Assembly (NCBI GenBank): GCA_958369755.1
Contig: CATXJC010000001.1
Location: 26,215-90,214, forward strand
Direction of reading: 5' to 3'
Source of the DNA: an uncultured Prevotella sp.
GTDB lineage: Bacteria > Bacteroidota > Bacteroidia > Bacteroidales > Bacteroidaceae
Length of the DNA: 64,000 bases
Each line of letters opens with the position of its first letter. The first letter of the stretch is position 1. Shown here piece after piece: positions 25,167 through 31,863 of this stretch. A program made the translations under genes and the position numbers. The notes below the pieces were generated by a model. That model was not told the origin of the DNA. It did not search any database and saw only the letters and a program-made list of their open reading frames with translations.

Positions 25167-26494
25167 ATCCCTTTCCCTTTCTTTTTCTTGGCCGGTATAC
25201 CCGTCAGATATTCTGCAGTCTTGGTATAGAGTTTCGTCTGGCTGTTATAAGTAATAAACTGGCGGTTCTTCCATACGTTGAGCTGATGCTTGGTACCTTC
25301 CTGATTCTTGCCCAGACTCAGGCGCAGGGTTTCCAACTGCAGCTCGTTGAAGGAATTCTCCAGCTGGTCGAGCATGTTTTTCGGTCCGCTTCTCTGAGCC
25401 TCTTCCTGCCCATCTCCCGTTTTAAACATGTCGCCGAATACCTTTACCTTCGACCACAAATCGTAGTAGCAGAACCATTCAACGAAGTCGCCGATGGATT
25501 TCGACCAGCTCTGGTCGTTCAGAATCCACAGCACGGCTCCCTTCTTCCATGCCGAGAAGATGCTGCGGTGGGAGAGTTCCCAGAGCGTATCATCATCAGC
25601 AAGGTCGGCAAGGCGTGCCATTTCCTCTGCCAGCTTGTCGGCTATCTTGTTGAGCGGCTTCACCACAAAACTGCCCTTGCAGTTGTCCAGCCTCAGCAGG
25701 TAGCCATCGAGCTTTTCGAGGAAATCTTTGTTGTACGTTCCCTGTCGCGGAATCTTTCCGCTTCGCTCACCACGGGCTTTGTAGGCGAAAGGTATGCGCC
25801 CGAAGAAGCCATTGGTCAGGTCTTTCTTGTAGAAGAGTCGGGCCGCCTCGGGAGTAGAGGTAAAGGTGAGGTTCACACGGAGCAGAGGGTTACCCGTTAC
25901 GCCATCAGCCGTGGCGCGCAAGGCTCCAGCCCTCTGACAGTCGAAGATATTTCTTACCATCTGGCTCACCTGCTTATGCCCACCACACATTCTGTCGGCC
26001 ATCTCCACCTCAGGCAGATTGATGTACTGGGTTCTTCCGCCCAGCTGTTCGCAAGCCATAGCGTTCTGGATGAAGGCAGGATTGGTGACATCAGAAGGTG
26101 GAAACCAGAAACTCACGTCCGGGCGCTCCGGTTTTTCCTTGTTGGCGCCCTTGGTTTTCATCTGTCGCTGCCAGTCAACCAGTTTCTTGAACTCAGTCTC
26201 ATCATGCTTTCTGAAAGGTCTCATGATGGCCTCTACAAGATGCCCCAACTGTGCCTTTCCGATACCCGACGGACCAATCAGATGACCCATTTGCCCGCAC
26301 ATTTCGTAATATTTGTTGTCGGAATACATGAATCTTACGTCTGTGAGATGAGCTGCTAATGCCGGAATTGCCATCGGAATGAGCACTTCCTGCATGTCTT
26401 TTGATGCCTGAGAGATGGCAAATTTTACAAATTCAGTACCCTTGCTGGGTTTTGGCATCGCCGGAGCGATGTTGCTAAAAATATTATAATCCAT
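25163..26494 (-). CDS. DUF3987-like AAA/helicase-type ATPase
   Basis: 443-aa P-loop protein. Walker A is GPSGIGK (74-80), in place of the canonical GxxxxGKS; residue 81 is Ala instead of Ser/Thr, an oddity for the Mg2+-binding position. Later blocks: YINLPEVEMADRM (a Walker B-like acidic stretch), NLTFTSTPEAARLFY, and NGFFGRIPFAYKARGE with an arginine-finger-like region. Overall it resembles the DUF3987 proteins that accompany primases in phage and mobile elements. It overlaps the primase gene by 4 bp. A possible role is a helicase or DNA-loading ATPase for replication of the element. Confidence 0.82.
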   Translation of the reverse strand: MDYNIFSNIAPAMPKPSKGTEFVKFAISQASKDMQEVLIPMAIPALAAHLTDVRFMYSDNKYYEMCGQMGHLIGPSGIGKAQLGHLVEAIMRPFRKHDETEFKKLVDWQRQMKTKGANKEKPERPDVSFWFPPSDVTNPAFIQNAMACEQLGGRTQYINLPEVEMADRMCGGHKQVSQMVRNIFDCQRAGALRATADGVTGNPLLRVNLTFTSTPEAARLFYKKDLTNGFFGRIPFAYKARGERSGKIPRQGTYNKDFLEKLDGYLLRLDNCKGSFVVKPLNKIADKLAEEMARLADLADDDTLWELSHRSIFSAWKKGAVLWILNDQSWSKSIGDFVEWFCYYDLWSKVKVFGDMFKTGDGQEEAQRSGPKNMLDQLENSFNELQLETLRLSLGKNQEGTKHQLNVWKNRQFITYNSQTKLYTKTAEYLTGIPAKKKKGKGI

Positions 26495-26542
26495 TGCTTT
26501 TTAGAGAGTTAAATCAAATTTCATGTTCATTTTTTCTTGCTT

Positions 26543-26703
26543 GCAGTCTCAGTCTCAGAGTCTCAGTTGTTTTTTTTATGGTCTCGCTTCCTATATATAT
26601 TATATATAACTAATTAATAATCAATAAGTTATAAAGGCTTAAGAAGCGGGTTTGAAGTTGGATTGTGACATTTATCCTAACTGAGACTGAGATTTGAGAC
26701 TGC
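26543..26703. repeat. GAGACT-type repeats as inverted arms around an AT-rich core
   Basis: The left arm (26543-26568) and right arm (26679-26703) are inverted copies built from CTGAGACT/GAGACT units; the left has three GTCTCA units, the right has GAGACT, GAGATT and GAGACT. Between them is a very AT-rich core including an alternating TA tract (26592-26608). The arrangement lies directly upstream of the ATPase-primase pair and looks like an origin or a strong control region. Confidence 0.75.
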
Positions 26704-26786
26704 TTTGAAGAGGAAATGAGGGTAGGGATAATCCTGTTACCAGCCTCCCCGAAGTCCCCATTTCCTCTAGAAAGCCTCAACTCCGT

Positions 26787-27263
26787 TTATCTGTCATCAC
26801 TCTTGCCGCTAATGATGCGCAGCTCGTTGGCGGCACCCAGGCAGAAGTCCTGGAAGGTGAAGCGCTCTGAGAACTGCGGGCGGTTGAAGGTAGGGTAGAG
26901 CGTACCGTCTTTCTTCCGGTTCACGTTGATGTACTTTCCTTCATACACGTGCGGATTTCTCTGCACCACCTTCTCCTTCTTCTTCTCGGAGTCGTTCTGC
27001 ACGAATGTGAAGTGGTCTTCTCCGTCGTGCGTGATGGCTCCGTCCAGATACTCGCCAATGCCCAGGCGTCCAGGCTTGCGGGTTATCAACTTGAGGTCGA
27101 TGCCCAACTCTGTGTTTGGGTAGAATCCCTTTTCTGCCTTACTTGAACTTTCATTCATATTGCCATTTAATACTATATTCATTTTTACTTGAGTATTAAA
27201 TAAGCCTCTCTGGTACGATGACGTTCGAAGAGGTTTCCCTGCCATCTTTTCTAGTACCATCAT
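26787..27263 (-). CDS. Unknown 158-aa protein of the replication-like cassette
   Basis: No family recognised. The protein is polar and likely soluble, with LGIDLKLITRKPGRLGIGEY in the middle, THDGEDHFTFVQND, and the C-terminal FTFQDFCLGAANELRIISGK. The start is uncertain: an in-frame TTG at 27284 gives 165 aa, ATGs at 27263 and 27260 give 158 or 157, and an ATG at 27182 gives 131. The promoter at 27326-27359 favours an early start. It is on the same strand as the ATPase-primase genes but separated from them by the GAGACT repeat region, so it may be a separate unit of the cassette. Confidence 0.65.
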   Translation of the reverse strand: MMVLEKMAGKPLRTSSYQRGLFNTQVKMNIVLNGNMNESSSKAEKGFYPNTELGIDLKLITRKPGRLGIGEYLDGAITHDGEDHFTFVQNDSEKKKEKVVQRNPHVYEGKYINVNRKKDGTLYPTFNRPQFSERFTFQDFCLGAANELRIISGKSDDR

Positions 27264-27325
27264 TCCCCATTTTGTGATTTGCAACTCGCCTGATGGGTAG
27301 TCATCTTGTTATCAGATGCCGGGTG

Positions 27326-27359
27326 CAAAGATAAGGCGAAAAATCCGTGCGAGTGCAAA
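27326..27359 (-). promoter_or_regulatory. Promoter of the 158-aa protein gene
   Basis: Minus-strand TATCTTTG (27326-27333) with TTTG (27356-27359) 22 bp upstream, slightly longer than the usual 19-21. Four 10-bp repeats lie a further ~30-70 bp upstream. Confidence 0.55.
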
Positions 27360-27390
27360 AATAATCGGTTTAAATCCTTGAAATCCATGG

Positions 27391-27430
27391 TATTAGGAAT
27401 CAGTAGGAATCATTAGGAATCAATCGGAAT
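27391..27430. repeat. Four 10-bp tandem repeats (TAGGAATCA-type)
   Basis: TAGGAAT or TCGGAAT recurs at 27394, 27404, 27414 and 27424, exactly one helical turn apart, with a looser ATCGGAAT copy at 27446-27453. The block is upstream of the promoter at 27326-27359, at the place of an activator site. Confidence 0.8.
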
Positions 27431-27458
27431 AAAATCAAGGAATCAATCGGAATGCAAA

Positions 27459-27511
27459 AAACACAAAAAGCGGCAACCACCATCCTTTTGTCGGATAATC
27501 GTTGCCGCTTT
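27459..27511 (-). terminator. Terminator of the HIRAN-protein gene
   Basis: On the minus strand an 11-bp stem (AAAGCGGCAAC / GTTGCCGCTTT, arms 27467-27477 and 27501-27511) is followed by a T-rich run. It lies 41 bp after the HIRAN gene's stop. Confidence 0.8.
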
Positions 27512-27552
27512 CAATAGCGTATTTTTTGTTTTCAGAAAACAACAGATGATAG

Positions 27553-29022
27553 TTATTCCGTTGTCATAGCTTTAAATATATCCTCTCCGATATTTCTATC
27601 TGTTTCCTTCCATTGTAAATGTTTTGGTGGGAGCGGTGGTACTGTCTTGCCTTTTTGTTTGCCTCCGTGCAATTTTCTGTTCATTCCATCAGCCATATTT
27701 TTTATGGCTTTTTCATCACTATACTTAAGCACTCCAATTCCAATCAGAGCACGGATAAAATCTATACATTTCACTCCAGGGCGGATAGCTTTTACTTCCA
27801 TGCCAATAGCCATCAGCATGGCTACCTGTACATTGGTTGTCAAGTCAATCACATAAGCTGCTTTTTCAATTTGATTTCTGGAAATCTTTACAACTTTATT
27901 TGGCAAAGTAAAAGTAGGTTTCATTACTTTATTGATGGCATCTCTACAGTCATCTGGGATGCATACTTCATCAGGAACTGCATTTTGCTGTTTTGTATAG
28001 GATTCCAGATTCTTTATCAACTCGTTTTGATAGAGTTGCTCTTTGAGTCTTAAAACCACAAGTTCGGTACCCATGATATCATACATTTCTCTTCTTGAAA
28101 GGTGCAGATAACGCATTTGAGGTACGATATCTTTCTTTTTCAAGTTGTGGGAATGAAAAATTCCTCTTGGTACTTTGTCTAGCCAAGCTGTAAGCCTGTT
28201 GATTTCAGATTCTATTACTTCCGTTTTAGCCAGCCCCAATGGAACTTTTAAATAGTTGTCGTCGTATCTTTTAAAAAATCCATCCTTTTCATTGGAGAAA
28301 AACTTTTTCATTCTAACCAGATGTGTCTCGTAAATCTTGTTTCTATCCTCTTCTCTATGTATATTTGCCACAAGATTCTGGATTTTATGGCAGAGATTTT
28401 CTAATTTCTTTTTAGTTGAACTTGATATTGCTGAGTGATTATTTGTGAAATCTTTCAACTTATTGAGAATTCGACTTGTATTTTTGCAATCAACATCGCA
28501 AAGTGTTAGGGGAATTTGGGCGCAGTAGTGCTCACTTAGCTTAATGAGTTCTTCTGCATCCTCATCCTTGAAATCTCTTGGTAGCAGTAAACTTGTTACT
28601 AACTCAATCTTATTTTCTTCCTCCATGAATGGCATAGAAATATCAAATGGGGATGGATCAATTTTTCTTTTGTATGGTTCGGGGGGCAACAGGCATTCCT
28701 TTGGAATGTCAACATCTGCTGTTAAAGTGATGTAGCCAACCTTGCCAATAACCTTGGCCTTTACTATTGTTGTAGAAGACTGCTCTTGGGGAAATACACG
28801 TTGTATTTCTTTGGTGTAATTTTCTGATATATAGCCAATCTTATTGTAGTTCTGATAGTACACGGCAATAGCGTTTGAACTATAAACGTTGTCAGGTTCT
28901 CTTTTCAAGTAGACCATTGATGGAATAGGCAGTTGTGCTACAAATTTTTGGGCATTTTGGGTCTTCTCCTCGAAATTCTTTCCAGGCATTTGGTATCTGA
29001 TTGCAGTAATCTCGAAATTCAT
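27553..29022 (-). CDS. HIRAN-domain protein with unknown C-terminal region
   Basis: 489-aa soluble protein. Residues ~30-90 form a HIRAN domain (VYLKREPDNVYSSNAIAVYY, then NKIGYISENYTKEI), a DNA-end-recognising fold found in repair and defence proteins. A second beta-rich part (IVKAKVIGKVGYITLTADVD) follows, then a long helical region with no helicase or nuclease motif seen. The C-terminal ~110 residues (NQIEKAAYVIDLTTNVQVAM, LIGIGVLKYSDEKAIKN) resemble no family I know. The gene is clearly more AT-rich than its surroundings, a sign of transfer, and is divergent from the type III restriction-modification pair. Confidence 0.82.
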   Translation of the reverse strand: MNFEITAIRYQMPGKNFEEKTQNAQKFVAQLPIPSMVYLKREPDNVYSSNAIAVYYQNYNKIGYISENYTKEIQRVFPQEQSSTTIVKAKVIGKVGYITLTADVDIPKECLLPPEPYKRKIDPSPFDISMPFMEEENKIELVTSLLLPRDFKDEDAEELIKLSEHYCAQIPLTLCDVDCKNTSRILNKLKDFTNNHSAISSSTKKKLENLCHKIQNLVANIHREEDRNKIYETHLVRMKKFFSNEKDGFFKRYDDNYLKVPLGLAKTEVIESEINRLTAWLDKVPRGIFHSHNLKKKDIVPQMRYLHLSRREMYDIMGTELVVLRLKEQLYQNELIKNLESYTKQQNAVPDEVCIPDDCRDAINKVMKPTFTLPNKVVKISRNQIEKAAYVIDLTTNVQVAMLMAIGMEVKAIRPGVKCIDFIRALIGIGVLKYSDEKAIKNMADGMNRKLHGGKQKGKTVPPLPPKHLQWKETDRNIGEDIFKAMTTE

Positions 29023-29252
29023 TTTTATCTATATTATTAAGTTTTCTATATTATGTTTTAATATTCTCCATACAACTCGGTCTAATCCTCCTTATCCAGA
29101 TAAAAAACTTCCAAGGAGAGGCAAATCCACTATTGGCTTCTCATCTTGTCATCATTAGTAGTAAGGAACTTAGCGTTTGCCTTTCCCTGATGCTGAAGAA
29201 ATTTTTGTACTTGAAATACTTGATTCATAGCTGTTCTTTTTTTATTCTGATG

Positions 29253-29283
29253 CAAATTTACGATAAAAAAACAGAAACGCAAA
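29253..29283 (-). promoter_or_regulatory. Promoter of the HIRAN-protein gene (TTTG-N19-TAAATTTG)
   Basis: Minus-strand TTTG (29280-29283), 19 bp, then TAAATTTG (29253-29260). The leader to the ATG at 29022 would be about 225 nt; nothing else is recognised in 29023-29250. Confidence 0.6.
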
Positions 29284-29459
29284 GCAAAATCTCGCGTTTC
29301 GTGATAAATTCACGTAATTTAATATTAAAAGCTGTGTTTTTCGTTATTTTTCCTGCTTTAAAAAGCCAATTCTATGGTAAAATTAAATTTATGTATAGCT
29401 AAAGAGCTTCTTTTAATCTTGCTTATCTGCAATAAAAATGAAAATAAATCCCATTTCTT

Positions 29460-29490
29460 TTTGTTTTTTGCCAGTTTCTTCGTACCTTTG
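29460..29490 (+). promoter_or_regulatory. Strong promoter upstream of the type III system (TTTG-N19-TACCTTTG)
   Basis: TTTG (29460-29463) and TACCTTTG (29483-29490) with 19-bp spacing. The start near 29496 would give a ~340-nt leader to the methylase ATG that contains the nested inverted repeats at 29557-29769. The 32-codon frame from the ATG at 29494 looks like chance. Confidence 0.65.
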
Positions 29491-29556
29491 CAGATGGATT
29501 CGGCAGGAGCCGCTTCCAGACATTTTAGTAAAAACAAAGCATTGACTATTATTGTG

Positions 29557-29831
29557 GTCTTCCAGAAAAAGCCTAGGAAACTTTCTTTCTGAATATACGA
29601 CCGCACCAATAATGGTTGGCTTCATCTGTGGTAAGCATAGGTGAGCCTCTCGTCAAATATGTAGAGTCAATGTTCATGCCCGATATAGGGTGTGAGCATT
29701 CTTATATTTGACGGTGGTTCAGACATTTCCTAGGCTTGCCACGGAAGACCTTAAGAATCGTTCACACCCTTCTTTTGTGTCTCTTTGCGTGTAGCCTGAT
29801 GATAGTTGGATGCAGCTATTAATAACTATCA
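29557..29831 (+). promoter_or_regulatory. Nested, mutually exclusive inverted repeats upstream of mod (structured leader or invertible segment)
   Basis: Outer arms 29557-29580 and 29726-29749 match at 19 of 24 positions, including the perfect AAGCCTAGGAAA / TTTCCTAGGCTT. Inside is a long hairpin with CGTCAAATAT (29652-29661) and ATATTTGACG (29704-29713). The strand GGGTGTGAGCATTCTTA (about 29687-29704) can instead pair with 29752-29769, which is followed by TTCTTTT as in a terminator. A last hairpin, TGATAGTT / AACTATCA (29800-29807, 29824-29831), abuts the methylase ATG. A plus-strand -7-like TATATTTG lies at 29703-29710. The rest of 29284-29556 holds no gene that can be supported. Confidence 0.6.
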
Positions 29832-29835
29832 GAAT

Positions 29836-31857
29836 ATGGCAGACAATATTGATGAACTACATCGAAAAATAAAAGATTTGGAGGGTGAAGTGGCTTATCT
29901 TAATGCTCAGTTGAAGCAAGATAACCTTTTTGGACTTCATTGGATAGATGTGCCTGAAGCTTTTGAAGCTGGGGGAGAAAATGCTATTCCGATTCTTGAG
30001 GAAGTACCAGATCTTTCCATCACGACAGATGATGGAAAACCTACTCATATACTCATAGAAGGTGATAATTATCATGCTCTTACTTGCCTTAATTATACGC
30101 ATCAAGGTAAGGTAGATGTAATTTATATTGATCCTCCTTATAATACGGGTAGTGATGGGTTTACGTATAAAGATAAGAGATTCCTAGATAAATATCCTGA
30201 TGGTACCCAGTTGCCAAAGAATCATCCGTTACGTCATAGTTCTTGGTTGTCGTTTATGGATAAACGAATGAAACTCGCATCTTCTTTGTTGAAAGAAGAT
30301 GGAGTTATCTATATCAGCATTAATGAAGAAGAATATGCAAATTTAAAGTTGCTGTGTGATAGTGTTTTTGGTTATTCTAATTATATTACCACTATCACAA
30401 TAAAAGTGCGTCATGAGAATAGAATTCTCAAGGGTGATAAACCTATGCACGAAACGACAGAATTGCTTTTGATGTATAGGAAGTCAGACAAGTTTAACAT
30501 CAGTAAACGTATAGTTGATAATTCTGATCCTAAAGATTATATTTATGAAATTGAGGAGTTGATAGATAATCCGGAAATAATTATGATGGGAGGTAAGAAA
30601 GTAAAAGTCTTTCATCCTGGAGAATATCGGATTGTAGAATATGAACCAAGTTTTGAACATCTTAAGAAAATAAATATTCGTGGTTCTATAAAGACGGGTA
30701 ATAGTTCCGGAAGATTTCACATGAGCTACCTCGAAGAAAGAAATAATGATTTTGGGGTAATTTATAAGGTCCCTAATATGGGGGATGATGGCAGGGATGG
30801 TAGATATTTCCTCTCTAGAAGCGATAGTTCTCACGCAAACGGATTTTACTTCCAGGGAGCACCTTTACAGAGAAATGACACAAAAGAAATTCCATATCCT
30901 AATTTCTTGGATTTTGAACAAGAGTTCAATCTGGTCGGAACAGAAGGTGGCGTTCCTTTTGATGGCGGAAAGAAGCCGATTGCATTTATACAGTATTTGT
31001 TGAAAATAGCTAAAGGTAATAATAAGAATCTTGTTGTTCTAGATTTTTTTGCCGGTAGTGGGTCTACAGGTCATGCTTTTTTGGATGGAGGCTATACAGG
31101 TCAGGTAATCTTAGTTCAAGCGCCAGAAAAGACTTATGAAATCAAAAAAGGCAAGAAATTAGCCAAGAACAATTGTAAGGGCGTTTTTAATGCTGGATTC
31201 GAAACTATTACACAGATAACAAGAAAACGTATCGAAAATGCTATTGGCGGATATGTGACTGACAAAAAGATTTCGAAAGTATTATTTGAGGAAGAGCTGA
31301 CTCCTACATCATTAAAGAAAGTTCCTGATTATCTTGCAAGGATAGACGAAATAAAGCAGGAGAATGAAAAGTTGTATCATTCGTTTGATGTGCATGTTAA
31401 AGATGGGGTGCTTGTGCTGCAAGGAGAGATTTCGAAAAAGAAAACTTGTCCACCTCTCGGCAATTCTCTCAAGTACTATCGCACTTCTTTCGTAGGAACA
31501 AGTACGGCTAATCAGGCTACAGACCATGACAAGACAATCCTTGCCCAAAAGGCTGGATGCCTGCTGGCCTTGGCTGAGAATACGCTTTACGAAATGAAGA
31601 AAACTGATAGCTATCAGATATTCAAGGACAAAAATCATGAGGTATGGACGGCAATCTATTTCAAAGAAGATTATCGCCCGAAATATTTCAACGAATTTGT
31701 TCATGAAGTAGAGCAGCTTCAGGGCGTGAAGAATGTATATATTTTCAGTTGGGGCGACGTCGGTTCTTTCGATTCCTATTTCGAATATCTTTCTGGGATA
31801 AATCTGAAGAGCATTCCTCAGCCTATCCTCGATATTTACAAATCTTTAAATGCTTAA
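29836..31857 (+). CDS. mod: Type III restriction-modification methyltransferase (Mod)
   Basis: 673-aa adenine-N6 DNA methyltransferase of the beta class. Motif IV DPPYNTG (Asp99-Pro-Pro-Tyr) comes before motif I FAGSGSTGHA (Phe405 onward), the beta order; the target-recognition part lies between them (about 180-370). An N-terminal coiled coil (IDELHRKIKDLEGEVAYLNA) is normal for Mod. The ATG at 29836 is preferred; an upstream TTG at 29806 sits in a hairpin. It ends 6 bp before the res gene. The gene is AT-rich against the chromosome. It specifies both the recognition site and protection, and is needed by Res for cleavage. Confidence 0.94.
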   Translation: MADNIDELHRKIKDLEGEVAYLNAQLKQDNLFGLHWIDVPEAFEAGGENAIPILEEVPDLSITTDDGKPTHILIEGDNYHALTCLNYTHQGKVDVIYIDPPYNTGSDGFTYKDKRFLDKYPDGTQLPKNHPLRHSSWLSFMDKRMKLASSLLKEDGVIYISINEEEYANLKLLCDSVFGYSNYITTITIKVRHENRILKGDKPMHETTELLLMYRKSDKFNISKRIVDNSDPKDYIYEIEELIDNPEIIMMGGKKVKVFHPGEYRIVEYEPSFEHLKKINIRGSIKTGNSSGRFHMSYLEERNNDFGVIYKVPNMGDDGRDGRYFLSRSDSSHANGFYFQGAPLQRNDTKEIPYPNFLDFEQEFNLVGTEGGVPFDGGKKPIAFIQYLLKIAKGNNKNLVVLDFFAGSGSTGHAFLDGGYTGQVILVQAPEKTYEIKKGKKLAKNNCKGVFNAGFETITQITRKRIENAIGGYVTDKKISKVLFEEELTPTSLKKVPDYLARIDEIKQENEKLYHSFDVHVKDGVLVLQGEISKKKTCPPLGNSLKYYRTSFVGTSTANQATDHDKTILAQKAGCLLALAENTLYEMKKTDSYQIFKDKNHEVWTAIYFKEDYRPKYFNEFVHEVEQLQGVKNVYIFSWGDVGSFDSYFEYLSGINLKSIPQPILDIYKSLNA

Positions 31858-31863
31858 GAAAGT

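Noticed and set aside
25286..26359. 357-codon open frame on the plus strand
   Set aside because: Antisense to the DUF3987-like ATPase gene; no domain or ribosome site supports it.
27391..27453. Possible CRISPR array
   Set aside because: The repeat period is only 10 bp, with no 20-35-bp repeats, no spacers and no cas genes; better read as phased protein-binding sites.
29133..29402. 89-codon plus-strand frame
   Set aside because: AT-rich, no homology seen, and it crosses the well-formed promoter of the HIRAN gene on the other strand.
29494..29592. 32-codon frame starting beside a strong promoter
   Set aside because: The ATG lies at or just before the predicted transcription start, the product resembles nothing, and the DNA is better explained as leader structure.
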